From: Asterochloris sp. CNOR1 | Taxonomy: Eukaryota; Chlorophyta; Trebouxiophyceae; Trebouxiales; Trebouxiaceae | DNA length: 64,000 nucleotides | Reading direction: 5' to 3' | Assembly: GCA_963969365.1 (NCBI GenBank) | Contig: OZ017753.1 | Span: forward strand, 2,232,001 to 2,296,000 | Part shown: positions 46,878 through 58,659 of the stretch, piece by piece | Numbering within the stretch: position 1 is the stretch's first letter | Layout of the letters: the number at the start of each line of letters is the position of its first letter | The notes under the pieces: generated by a model | What the model was told of the DNA's origin: nothing | Databases searched by the model: none | The model's input: the letters and a program-made list of their open reading frames with translations, nothing else | Translations under genes and position numbers: made by a program

Positions 46878-49800
46878 TCATCTCCCATCCTGTGTCTGCA
46901 GCACAAGAGTACAGGCTCTGTTGACATGCTCACATGCCAGCTGCAGTAGCTGAGGCTGTTTGAGTTTTCAAGCCACAATGGTGTGCACTGGGTAGGGGAC
47001 ATGCGACATCTGCATCTCAGAATCAACCCCAGCAGGCTGCCGGAGCAGCCTTGTTCCAAGCACATCCAAAGTACATGCACACCTGTGTCTGTGAGGCTGG
47101 GTACTGCTGCTGGGTGAAGAAGCTTTGCTCATGGAAAGGCTCAGTGTCCTGCACAGCAACACTGCACCATTTTGTGCATTCTTTTGAGTCTGCTGAAGTT
47201 CTCAGGGGTTTTGTGAGGCAAGGCCTGCATGCTGCAAGTCAGGCAGCAGGCCAGCACATGCAGCCCATGATCAAGCATGAAGAGCAAGGAACAACACCTT
47301 ACCTGTGACTTGAAGTCAAAGTTGCCGCCGCCTAAGCTGAAATTGTCCTGGGAAAAGTCTCCCAGAGTCTCAGGCCCCCCGGCCTCTGTGAACTGGCTGC
47401 CAGACTGCGTGAATGGCATGTTGCTCACGCTGTTGGCACGGCTGGCGCCACGCTGCTGCTGGTGCCTGCACGGCGTGACGGCGTGAGGGCTGCCTGCCAA
47501 CAATGCAGGCACAGGCCCAGACCACATGACAAAGCAGGATTATAACTCCAGAGCTTGTAACAACAGCAGCCTCCTGCATCAGTGGGGACCCAGCATGCAA
47601 TGCTATCACTGTAGAGGCTCAGGCCAGACAACATGCTGCAGGCAGGCTTGCTGCTGGACACTGCATGCTTCTCACTGACGGGTACCGCTTGTGGAGCCAG
47701 TGCATGCTCACCGCTTGCCAGGCGCCTCCCGTGGAATGGCATAAGGCTGCTGCGCAAGGGGCATGGCGTAGCCGTTCATGGCTGGTGGCGCAGCGTACTG
47801 TGGCGCAGGCGGTAGCACCTGAGGGAGAAATGCCACTTTCAGGGATGTGGGTGACAAGCATCAGCAGTGCAATGAGCAGGTGCGTCTTGGAGGTATACAG
47901 CCTTCTGGCCCCCTTGCATGCTGTGCGCCAGAAGCAGCACCCACAACCAGACTGCTGATGTGGTAAGTGGCCTGTGTTGACCTGCACTGTTGCAGATGCA
48001 GCACGACACCCAGACTGCTGATGCCGGTAAGCGGCCTGTGTTGACCTCTGCCCAGTCCCACCTGGTGCTGCCCGTTGGTCTCCCGGTGCCCCCTGCGGTC
48101 CAGGTCAGCCGAGGGCAGGGGCCGGAACCTGTTGGAGGCAGCGCCACCCAGTGCAAAGGAGCGGCTATCAAAAACCTGCAGGGAAGCGTTTGGGACCTGC
48201 TATATTGCTGCAAAGACGCATCTCTGGGCCAGCTGCACCCAGCCACTGCCGTCGCCTGCAAGGCTATGAGCAGTAGTGGCCTGCTGTGGCAGAGCAAGGC
48301 ATTTTCAGCTGTTGACTCTTCCAAAACACTGCAGACTATGGCAGAGAAGGTATGCAGTGGATGAGTTGGGGATGGCTTCTGGGGTGACCCTGCCTGGCAA
48401 TGTAGGAGGCTGCAGTAGGAATGGCGCCATCTGAAGGCGTGCAAACAATGGCCGCGAATCATGTTGCCACCAGCAAAGCCAGAGACCTGGACATGCCATC
48501 GCAGGACAGCCCAGGCACACCTTCGAGGGCTTGGCCAGGGGCACCAGGGACTGCTTCAGGTTGGTGAGGGGCCCCTCCACAAGGCACATGTTCTCCTTGT
48601 AGTGGTTCAGCAGACTGCACCACAGGGGCTGCTTGCTCAGCACCTTCGCATTCCCCAGGATGACGATGCCATACTTTGCGCGGGTCAGCGCCACATTCAG
48701 ACGCCTGGGGTCGCTCAGAAACCCAATGCCCTGCAGGACAGGAAGAGATACCTTGACTCAGAGCTGAAAATAGTGAAATCAGCTGTACGGCAGCATTCAG
48801 GGCTGCTGGCAGCAACACAAAATGTGCAGCATCTGTGGCTGCTGGCAGCAACACAAAATGTGCAGCAGTTCCAAGAGGTACTGCAACTGGTGCCATCACA
48901 CATCGTGGTGCAGGAGGCCAGCTGATTTGTCCCTCAGCCAGTCTCAGGCACGGGCAGCCCTGAGCGCATCACAGCTGACAGCTTGCCTTTTCCACCATGT
49001 CAAGCCGGTCACTCAGCAGCACACAACAGGGGCAGGGTGACTTGCCTGGTGTTCGTTGGAGCGGACACAAGACAGGATGATGTAATCCTTTTCCCTCCCT
49101 TGGAAGCTGTCAACGCTGGCCACCTCAATCTCCGTGTACAGCTGCTGGCGCAGTTGCCCATTGCGCAGCATCACCTGCAGGGCAGGAGACAGGTTTCTAT
49201 GAAAAGCTGAGATGATAGAGCTGCGCAACTGCTCTGGCACCAGCCAACCTCTTCGTTATGAGCAACAGAATGATTGTAAGGTCTGCCATGCTCAAGTCAG
49301 GGCCTGCCAGGCCAGGACTTGCTGCGGCGCAAGCTGCTCGGCAGTTGTGGAGATGCATGCAGACATGGGGATGAAAACCCTTGCGGGGAGTGTGCTAGCA
49401 GCCTTGCCTGAACGATGTGTGCCCTCTGGCCCTCATAGGGGGTGATCACACCAATCTGCTCTGGCATGACGCCTGACTTCAGGAATGTTGTGATTACCCG
49501 CTCCACATTCGTTGCCTCTGCAGACACCAATGCCAGCTCAGTTGCCTCATCAGCCTGCTAGTGGCAAAGAGCCATGGGGTGTGCACCCTGCCAGCAAGAC
49601 AGGTTGACATAGCCAATAAAGACGTGCCCAACTCATACAGCCACCAGCAGAGCAGTCTAGCAACAGCATGCTCCTGAAGCTACACCCTGAGCACAAGATC
49701 CATGCCAAATACCTGCAGCTCAACAGCACAATAAGCATTGCACTTTCACTCGACATTGTCCAAGTTGCATATGCCTGTCAGATGGCAATGCTGCCTAAGC

Positions 49801-52800
49801 GCTGTACAGGTGCTGCTGCACACCTGCCCTGTTCAGGTAGGAGGTGCCCGTGGTCGAGATCTCCTCCACGCCCAGCTGCACATAGAACATCATGGGCTTG
49901 TCGGGCTGCGGCCAGGGAAATGTGACCTGGGGCTGCAGCCTCTCTGCCTGAGAGACGCCGTTCTGCAGCGTTCCCTCGTAGAAGCTGTTGCTGGGGAACT
50001 GGCTCAGGGCGGGGTGCATGCGGTACTGGACCTGCAGCACGGCCAGCAAGCGTGTCCTATGTCTGTTTGCTGCAGCTGAAGGACATAAGGCGCTGCCAGT
50101 GGTCAAATACCAGGATCAAGCGACGCAGCGCAGGTAGCTTGACATAAGTGGTGACACGTGCAGATGAACATGAGTAGTGCAGGCCTCAAGAGTCAAGGCA
50201 TTGAGCAGCAAGGCATCAGCAGCAGGAGAGGGACAGCAGCCACAGGCACGGCACCAAGACATGCAACACAGCCAGGATCTGGACAGCTGACTCTGCCATT
50301 TCAGGACCACCAAGCAGAATTTTGGAGCGTGCCCCAAGTCGGACGCCCAGGGTAGCAGCATGGTCGATTGCGTGAGCCGTGCCCACCTGCAGGCGGTGGG
50401 GCTTGATGCCCAGCAGCACAAGGCGCTCAAACATGGACTGGCACAGCCCGGCGCGTGCGGCCTGCTTGTTCATCACCACAGGCCCCAGCTGGCAGTGGTC
50501 CCCCACCAGCACCACCTGCTTGGCGCCCAGCACCAGGGGCAGCAGGCCCTCAGGCTCAGCTGCCTGGGTGCTCTCATCCACCAGCACCTGCAGCAAGGTG
50601 CGGCTAATCAGCTGGTGTTCAAGTGTGAGGTCAGCCTCCTGCTCAGTCGCCTCAATGCGTTCATCCCTCAGCACATGCAGCAGCGCTGCGGTGAGCATGC
50701 CAGAGTACGTGAAAGCAGCTCCACTCAACTGCCTACAAAGGCCACTCAATCAGCACCTGCAGCACTGCTCTCTCAGGAGGCATGTGCTGGGGCTTTGATA
50801 ACACAACTTTCTGGCTCAGCTTCCAGGATGCGTCTTTTGCCAGCACCTGCAGATGCCCAGTGGTGTTGCTGAATAGCAGGCCAGCATGTGTGGACAGACA
50901 AACACGCACAACAAAACCCTAAACCCTTCAAGGGCAGCAGCGCTGGGGTACAGCCCACAGCACATTGACCAGATAGGTCAGCGCCATGCAAGCTCATCAG
51001 CGTGCAATCATAAGACAGCTGAAGGCTGCATGGACTGCCCTTGGCCTCACGCCGCCTTGCTTGCCACCAGAGCACCGCTTGTCACTTGGAAGCCTGCCAC
51101 CCAGCAGCTGCTGCTACCACAGCTCTCTGGCCCCATGAAGGACAGCCAGCCTACCTTGCGAAACCTGAATCCGCTAATCCTTGGGTCCCCTGCCCCCACG
51201 CAGGTGCAGCACACCACGTCTGCAGCCTGAAGGATCTCCTTCTCCACTGCCCGCAGCAGCGTGTTGTAGCGTCGCTCGTCTGCATAACTCAGCTCTCCGA
51301 GCTCGTCCTTCAGCTTCTGCAGCTTCCTCAGATCAGATCTGTCTGGCAGCTCCACATTGCGCACCTGCAGGATCATGCCATTGGACCAGTAAACAGCTGT
51401 GCCCTGCTGGCGTGCTGTACCTTGCTTGGCACCAGCACAGATATCAAAGTAGGGACTAACTCAGTGTAAGTTCCTAACCAAGTACAGCTGTACAGCATGT
51501 GGTGCAGGCATACATGATGCCGGCTCATGCAGGTGGTGCCCTGAAAGTGCAGTGCTCTGCACATCGCCCAGGCCTGCGCTCCCAAAATCTCACCTGGTAG
51601 TGCAGCGTAAGGTGCTCCACGCTATTGCTGATGGCCTCCCGAGATTTGGCTGCCAGGCGGACAACCTTGAGGCCAGTGGAGTGGATCTTCTCAGCCAGGT
51701 GGTCCACTGCCACATTGGAGGGGGCAGCCACCAACACCTGCAGGCACGGACAGGGCCAGCAGTCAGTAAAAGGAGGCTGCCATGGTATGACGACACACCT
51801 GGTGCCAGAAGGGGGGCCTGCTGGAGAGGGGAGGAATGTTACTTAGCAGCACCTCATGTGTGAGGAGGGGCAGGACAGGAGCCGGCAGTGGGTTAGGCAC
51901 TGAGACCAGTGGGGCCTAACGGAGGGAGGCATGCATGGCATGACAATGAGCTGATGCCAATCAGCCAGCAACACATGTGTAGTACTGAACAGGATGGGGC
52001 AGGCAGTCTGCAGAAGGGCCCTTGTGCACTAAGGCTAAGGGAGGAAGTGCAGTGTTAACACTCACAAAAGTGTGATGAGAGACTGCATGTGAGTAACAGC
52101 CCAGAATGATGCAGCACCAGGCTGTCAGGGTAGTACACGCAGCTTGCTGACCGCACAGGGCAGATGCTGTGGTTATATGCAGGGGTTCATCGAAGGGTGG
52201 TAGAAGTCCGGCGTGGTGACAATACAGGAACTGTGCTGCGATGCAGCACCAGGGTGCTCACCTGCCCCTGTCCCTGCTTGGCCAGCTGGTAGACAATGGT
52301 GGCACTGGTCACTGTCTTGCCTGTGCCAGGGGGCCCCTGGATTAGGCTCAAGGGTGACTGCAGCACTGCCTTGACTGCAGCAACCTGCACAGAAAGGGAC
52401 AGCAGTGAGCAGGGACAGCACAACGCAGCGGCCTGATGCCGCAGGCAACCATCTGCCCTTGTGATATGCAGGAATAGGCTTGGCAGCAGAAGGGTGCAAC
52501 TCAAACAATGTTGTCACACCTCCTGCGGAAAGGATACACAGGGCTGAACCGCAACCCCGCCCCAAAGAATAGACTAGCCAGGCACACAGCACCCCAACAA
52601 ACCCCTCAGGAACCTTCGGGACCCCTGGGTTGAGCCCAAGCAGGTCATCACACGCTGAAGTGCTTCAGCATGCACATCCACAACGCGTGCGATCCGGCTG
52701 TCAGGGTGCCTGCTCCGTATTCCACCAAGCCTTGCAAGGCATCTTGGCAAGAGCACCTGGGAATGATTGAGCTCCGGCAGGCCCTCTGCGCTGAAGCGCT

Positions 52801-55800
52801 TGGGCATGTGCACCCGCAGAGCGTGCTCCTCCACCTGATGCCCCAGCAGCCTGTGAAACAGGTAGGCACTCAAGCTCGTCTCGTCCACGGCAAATTGCTT
52901 CATTGCTCGCTGCATACGGTCATATGTGATGCTCTTCCATACATACTCGACCGTAAAGCCTGCAGCACAACAATATCCTGTGTGGTTGTGACCCAAGGCA
53001 GTCTTCCACATGTGGTCACCCTTGCACAGCAGCAAGCACCGTGCCTCACTCTCAGCCTTGGGATAGAGGCAGTGGCTCTGTGAGGATGGGTCGACAAACC
53101 CTGCTGGCCTGTTCCCTGACCTCACACAAAGAGAGATGCCTGGGCTCGCAGAGGGCAGGCGGCACAAGCATCAACAGCTTCTAGAGAGGCGGGGAGACCC
53201 AGCCTCTCAGAGGGCAGGTGGGGCTCTGACTGGGAAGGCAGACACCAGCTTCTGAAGTACGATGGACCTTCTTCAGGCGCTGGTGCCAGTGTGGTAAATG
53301 TCAGGAGCATGGCACATCAAAGGGCAGCTTCAGGGGTAACTGTCAATGCAGTACAAGTTGGCAGGGCCTCAAGGACTCACCTGTTACGGTGTCCACAGGC
53401 GGTGGAGGGATGGCCTTCCCCTCTCGCATCTCGATGACTAGCTCTTCACTTATGCCTTCCAGCTTGACCACCTGCCCGGTGCCCTCCCACTTCCCCCGGG
53501 TGCCATCACCTGCAGCATGTGTTGTTTTGCAGCGTGTCACACAGCACAGGCTTAACCTGGAGTTGCAGCCAAATTTGCCAGGATGCCACACTGTAGCACA
53601 GGCAGAGCAGCATGCAAACTGAGAGCTACAAGCTCCTGCAACCACTGCCAGCTAGACCCTAACTTCAGCAGTCTGGGTGGCCTGCGTCAGCTGGCTGCTC
53701 ATGGCCCTGACAGACATGTTGCTCAGGAAAGCATGCCCCATGTAGTTACAGAAGCAGAGCCAGGCTGCAGCCCGGCTGCAGCTCAGCCCGAGCTCACCTG
53801 GCAGCACATGCTTGAGCTTGAGCTCGTCCCCAGGCACAACCCGCAGCTCAGAGTCATCCCGCGAGAACACAAAGCGCGCCAGGTGCTTCTTGTTGAGACC
53901 CATGTCCCAGCGGATGCCCACATTGTCCCGTGCCTGAGACTGCTTCAGACTTTTGTCATAATCAGCCTCCAGCTTGAGCAGGGGACCAAACACGTTCTGG
54001 TAGACGTAGGCGTCGTCGTATCTGCATTTGAGTAAAGGCATTGCGAACAGTCAACCGCAGGATACGCCAGGTGCAACAGGTCTTGGTCAGAATTATGCAG
54101 GCATGTGAGGACTTGCTAGCTGTGGATTCATGCAAAAGCAGCCCACAGCAACCTTATGCACCAGATGCAGGTGCAGGCTGACCCCCACATCATGGGCACA
54201 GTAGCAGCCAAGCGTTGCCATGCTGCCATGCAGAGCAAGGAGCCATCAAGCCATAGAAGAGTGCCAGTGCACTTGAAGGACATGATGGCAGGCTCTTCCC
54301 TTCCCTGCGACTTTTCAGTGCGCGCCGCGTGCAGCGCTTTCTGAGACAATGGACCAGCTCTTTTCACTCCTTGCACCTGTCAGTGAAGAGACCTGCCAAG
54401 CTGCACACCCTGCCTCACGCATTCCTGCCCCAGGACCAGGGTGCAGCCCTCACCTGAGGGAGACCTGAGCCGGCTCATCATCCTCCCCTGGCTTGTCGAT
54501 GTCATCCACTGTGGCCTTGCCATTCTTCTTCCACAACTCCTCCAGCTTTGCAATCTGGGCCGGCGTGATGCGCCGGCAGCGCATAGCCTCCTGCTCAGTC
54601 GGGTGCGCCACCAGCCACGGCACAAAAGCGCGGTCCTCTGCAGCGCAATGAGCCAGGTGAAGTTGACAGATAGTCTGGCAGGGTGTGCCTCCAGCCAGGC
54701 ACAGGGGGGGGAGCCCCATGCACCCTGGCGATGCTGCAGCAGATTGGCCCTGGTGCCAAGGCTGTATCCATATGCTATGTGCCACCCATGAGCTCAGCAG
54801 TGAGAAACACAGCAAAGCGTAGGACGGTTGGCCCAGCTGGTAAGCATGCACGACAGCTCAGGGAGCGGCCTATATCCTGCAGCAGGCACTGCAGCAGCAC
54901 CCAGCTGGCCCCTTGATATGCTGCCCCCAGCTGGCCCTTTTTTAGATGCTGCCCAGGCCGATCTTGGCAGAGGCTGCCCAATACTCCCAGATGCCTCCCT
55001 ACTTGTCACCTTCACAGCACCTGACTCAGCACAGCATTTGCAGCCCAACTAGCCAAGGGAAGATGGTGAGGCAAACTGGATCAAAAGAGCCACTTCCCAG
55101 AGACATCTGCTGCCAGCTGCCCAAGTGCCCAACTGTGACAGGCTGCCTGGGTCTTCCCAAAACCTTCCTCTTTGCCCGGCTTGGCAGACCGCTTACTGGC
55201 CTCACCTATGAGGGGCTGCCAGGTGCTCAGGTCCAGGTTCAGATCCCTGATGCCCGACGCGTTGGGCTGTGTATCACGCCCCAGCAGGACCACTGTGTTC
55301 TCCCCCTTGACAGGGACAAACCCCAGGGCAAACACATTGCGCGACCCGCTGTTGTAGCATTCCAGGATGGAGTCCCCGAGTGGGCCTGACTTGTGCAGCT
55401 GCACCTCCTTCAGGCGGCCCTTGACCTGCAGGCCAGCAGGGACTGTTTCATTGAGGGCCAAATAAGCAGCTGCGCCTCCTTCAGCCAAGCTTGTGCCTGC
55501 AGAGGAGGCACTCAGCCAGTGGTCATGCTGGCAGGGCGTGGGAACTTGCTAACAACAAGAAAACATCTGAAGCTTGCAATGCTGGACGCTGAGAAGGCAG
55601 GGCAGGCCACAGCAATGCTCCGAGAGCTGCAGCAATGACCAGAACCAGTGTCTGCAAGGACAGAGCTGCTGCAGTGCCGGCAGTGCTTACAGGTGACTCA
55701 CCAGGTGCGTGATGATGCAGGAGGCTGTGCCCATGGCTGCGCGCCCATTGCAGAACCACTTCCCGGTGGTCAAGCACTTGACCACACACGCAGGGTTGTG

Positions 55801-56729
55801 AATCCCACAGTACCTGCAGAGCACAGGACCGCAGCCTCAAGGGCTGGCTGCAGAACGAAAAGTCACTGGCGGCCCCTCGTGTGGCTGCCGAGCTGACACA
55901 GTGCTGAAGGGATCAGCAGGCAAAGGACTGCAAGCGCTTGATGCTTGGGCAGGTTATGATGAATCTCTGAAGGCAGCTCAGAGCAGCGCGGCAAGGCTGC
56001 CATTCTGGCACTCACGCGCAGGCCCACTCTGGCACTTCCTGCATCTTGTCAGGCCGGGCTCCATCCTCAAAGTTCTCATCAAAGTTCAGCTGCAGCAGTA
56101 GCAGGACAGCAGTCAGGACCCAGGCAAGAGTACGTGACAGCAGAGCTCAGCTGCAGCAGAGTTCAAATGCAGTGCAAATCCAATTGGGCAAGATGCATAG
56201 CAAAGCTCAATTGCAAAAGTGCAGTCAGAACCCATGCCAGCCTGCTCGAATGCTGAGCACACCAGTCAGGATGCAGGGAGGGCGACTGACCTCTGATATG
56301 GCGCTGGTCAGGCCACTTGCAGTGGAGCCCTCTTGTGGCTCCAGTGCAGCTGTGGCCTGCAGGAGTTGCATTGGCTAAAATTTCCTGTTAGGCAGACGCA
56401 GCATTCAGGCAGCAGGCAGTCTTGGAGGGACTCACTATGGCAGACGCCTGAATAGCCTCATTGTAAGCAAACTGAGAGGCATTTTCCTGCAGGCAGAACA
56501 CCAGGAAGGCTGAGTATGTGATGGGAGAGTGATGCGTGCTGTCCCAGAAGAGGCTCTGGACACAGAGTCGAACTCCAGAACTCAGCAGCATCACCTGAGT
56601 AAGGCCCTGGAACTGTGAGAGCTCTGGATAGGCTCCAGTGCCCTGAGTGAAGTCCTCTGAGAAACTGTAGTTTGGCTGACTGGCATCCTGCTGCGTGTCC
56701 AAGAAGCTTTGGGTGTGTGCTCCGTTCAT
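46878..56729 (-). CDS. UPF1: UPF1 (RENT1), nonsense-mediated decay RNA helicase
   Basis: ATP-dependent RNA helicase at the centre of nonsense-mediated mRNA decay. Twenty-two exons (minus order): 56595-56729, 56436-56486, 56016-56089, 55702-55813, 55206-55425, 54454-54637, 53798-54021, 53381-53509, 52757-52959, 52262-52384, 51594-51737, 51155-51364, 50387-50587, 49824-50031, 49408-49517, 49046-49174, 48521-48730, 48062-48175, 47712-47818, 47303-47465, 47083-47148, 46878-46940; 3180 bases, 1059 residues, every phase fits. Cys/His domain: [33 protein letters not shown]. Helicase: [20 protein letters not shown] (I), [20 protein letters not shown] (II, DEST), [12 protein letters not shown] (III), [15 protein letters not shown] (IV), [17 protein letters not shown] (V), [17 protein letters not shown] (VI). 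The tail has several SQ/TQ sites, as in phosphorylated UPF1. The exons at 49408 and 49046 end at GC donors. The last two exons are the least certain. Confidence 0.97.
47940..48050 (-). repeat. Direct repeat at UPF1 exon 18/intron 18
   Basis: ccagactgctgatgtggtaa then gtggcctgtgttgacct (about 47947-47985) recurs as ccagactgctgatgccggta then agcggcctgtgttgacct (about 48012-48050), 65 bases apart, next to the donor of exon 48062-48175. Confidence 0.7.
48800..48872 (+). repeat. Perfect 30-base tandem repeat in UPF1 intron 16
   Basis: gctgctggcagcaacacaaa then atgtgcagca occurs at about 48805-48834 and again at 48838-48867. Confidence 0.8.
50911..50930. repeat. Short interstitial plant-type telomere-like motif in UPF1 intron 12
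   Basis: aaaaccctaaaccctt contains about two copies of the CCCTAAA repeat used as telomere by plants and many green algae. It lies inside an intron, not at a chromosome end. Confidence 0.6.
56075..56240 (-). repeat. Acceptor-side echoes before UPF1 exon 3
   Basis: The acceptor of exon 3 (plus strand: caaagttcag|ctgcagcag at 56080-56098, then gacagcagtcaggaccca) is echoed at 56138-56175 (gagctcagctgcagcagagt then tcaaatgcag) and at 56200-56240 (caaagctcaattgcaaaagt then gcagtcagaaccca). Confidence 0.65.
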
Positions 56730-57019
56730 GGTTGAGACTGAGAGAGAGGGTGGTGCAACGAAAATAGGGCTTCTAGGGTTTCTTCACCCTTCGTGCTCCG
56801 ACCGGCCGGGACAACGGCAGAAGCCACCAGCCACGCACTCGGAACTGCTGCCTGTTAGCCTCTCAGATCCATTGACCTCGGGCTGACCAGTCCAAGCTAC
56901 ATTCAAGTCCCATCCAAGGCATCCTCAGTTCCTGGGATCCATGCAGACAGCTTTGTTTGCCAACTCGGCGCCCTGTGCGCAGCACAGGACTCGCTGTGCA
57001 TCTCATGTGACCTGCTCTT
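56730..57019. promoter_or_regulatory. Divergent promoter region upstream of UPF1 with telo-box-like element
   Basis: About 290 bases between the UPF1 start and plus-strand coding sequence. At 56773-56780 the plus strand reads tagggttt, i.e. AAACCCTA on the UPF1 strand, about 45 bases upstream of its ATG. This is the telo-box known from plant translation-related promoters. A role here is inferred. Confidence 0.4.
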
Positions 57020-57409
57020 ATGGCTGGCAGCAGCGCAGAGTACGTGACTCCCAGAGGCAGAGCGCTGCCCCTCACCGCGGTAAGTTCCACAGACTTTGTG
57101 CACTTGCAGCCTGAATGCACCCTCTTGAGGAAGGTGCAGGAGCTGGTGAGGCGCATCGCTGTCCAATTTCCCTCTTGTGACAGCAATGCAATGGCAGACT
57201 AGAAAAGGCACCATTGGGCCAGCACTTCTTGCAGCGATGGGGCTCCTGAAGCCAGGCATGCGGGGTCTCTTGCCCATCTGTGCCCTGCAGTGCCATCTCA
57301 CCCTCCTGATGCCTTTGCGCAGGGAGCAGCACACGGGCACGGTCAGCTTTCCCCTCCCAGCAGGGCCCCTTTGGCATGGACCAGGCCGCCTGGCGTGACG
57401 TGTGGAAGG
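57020..57409 (+). CDS. Weak candidate small gene, or 5' exon of the sHSP gene
   Basis: ATG 57020 opens MAGSSAEYVTPRGRALPLTA and then a strong donor (GCG|GTAAGT at 57079/57080). Further on, 57331-57409 reads PSQQGPFGMDQAAWRDVWKV then WLSALN and TGA, and 57133-57200 reads KVQELVRRIAVQFPSCDSN. These could be three exons of one small protein. Alternatively the first exon could splice to 57726 in the sHSP gene, since both are phase 0. Neither is proved. Confidence 0.3.
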
Positions 57410-57599
57410 TGTGGCTCTCTGCTTTGAACTGAGGATGTGACCTTGGCCCCTGGCAGCTTGGCAGGTGCAGGGGGGGCATGGTGGAATGGCTGGGTTTCCC
57501 TGCTGCAGCAAGCTTGATGGGCAGCTTGCCAGAGACAGCGCTCCAGGACATGGCACCCGAGCCTAGCTACTGTCTGTGGAGCAAGTTGACTGGGCAGCA

Positions 57600-57730
57600 T
57601 GACGCGGCCTGAGGCAGGCTGTCCTGCCCGCTGCAACTGAAGCTATGGGCAGTGACACTCACGGTCCAAGCTATGCAAGAGGTGGATTGAGGTGGTCTGA
57701 GACAACCTGTCCTGCGGTGCTGCAGACCAT
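57600..57730 (+). repeat. Echo before the possible sHSP acceptor
   Basis: tgaggcaggctgtcctgccc then gctgcaact (about 57610-57638) resembles tgagacaacctgtcctgcgg then tgctgcagac (about 57698-57727) directly at the possible 3' splice site. Confidence 0.45.
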
Positions 57731-58478
57731 TGACAGCATGGTCACTGGGGACTGGGACCCAAAAGCACCAAACAGCCGTGCCAGGCAGGCCCAAGACATG
57801 ATGCGCAATGCTGCCAGCTCCTTTCTTGTGCCTGGCGACGTCCTGGAATCGTCGGGGGCCTACCGCTTTGTGGTGGACCTGCCTGTCGCCAAAAAAGACA
57901 TCAAGGCAAGAATGCTTCCCACTTACGACATTCAGGCAGTCTGAGAAAAGTGCTGGAATGACCCAGGCTTTGATCACCAAGCAATTCAAATGCGCAGACC
58001 AGCCCAGCTGACCATTGCCTCAGCCATGCTCTTGCCAGGCCGGCGCATTGTTGATGAGATCTTCTTGTGGCCTAGTGCAGGTGTCTGTGGAGGCAGGGCG
58101 GCCCAGGCAGCTGACAGTGTCAGGAGAGCGCACTGCAGTGGTCGATGAGCAGTGGACGATACGGCGCAGTGAAAGGTACTGTGTCCCGCCCCTGCTCTTG
58201 GGTATCTGTTGGTTGCGCTATGATCTACCTGCTGCTGGACAGCATTGCACAGTACAGCCCTGCTGCACCACAATTGCATGAAGGTGCCTTAACTGCATCC
58301 TGGCTCAAGGCATCTTTCACAATGCTGTAGGTATGCTGGCGCAGCAAAGCGCTCGTGGCCGCTGCCAGAGGATGCGGACGCCAGCAAGATCTTTGCTAAG
58401 GCAGACAATGGAGTTTTGACTGTGACTGTCTGCAAAGTTCGTGAACCTGAGGTTGCAGCAACAATTCCTGTAGACTAG
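57645..58478 (+). CDS. HSP20: Small heat shock protein (HSP20, alpha-crystallin domain)
   Basis: ATP-independent chaperone that holds unfolding proteins. Exons 57645-57905, 58081-58175, 58331-58478; 504 bases, 167 residues plus TAG. The alpha-crystallin domain is clear: DVLESSGAYRFVVDLPVAKK, then VEAGRPRQLTVSGERTAV, then SWPLPEDADASKIFAKADNG VLTVTV-type C-terminal strand, and a tail IPVD with a degenerate I-x-V motif. Intron 1 starts with a GC donor (ATCAAG|GCAAGA); no in-phase GT alternative is near. Residues 1-27 may instead be intron, since GCTGCAG|ACC at 57719-57728 is a good acceptor; then the protein would begin in the 57020 exon. No heat-shock element was recognised upstream. Confidence 0.88.
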
Positions 58479-58659
58479 ACTTCGCTGCTGCCTCATGCAG
58501 TCAAAACATTTGTCTGACTAAAGCCCACTGCCACCTCTTCTTGGCAGCTTTCTCTCTGTATGACTACACCAAGAACAGGCCTGCACCTTTGCACCTTTAT
58601 ATGTGACCCTAGACAAAACAGCGTACCTGTACAGCAAGCTTTAGCATCATGGAGGGGTG
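58479..58659. other. Intergenic between convergent genes
   Basis: These 181 bases lie between the sHSP stop and the stop of the coiled-coil gene. They contain both 3' untranslated regions. TGTA-type signals (gctgcc, tatatgtgacc) are present, but I cannot assign a polyadenylation site. Confidence 0.4.

Noticed and set aside
56903-57556. 217-codon minus-strand open frame
   Set aside because: Pro/Ser/Arg/Cys-rich with no family likeness, and opposite plus-strand exon-like sequence.
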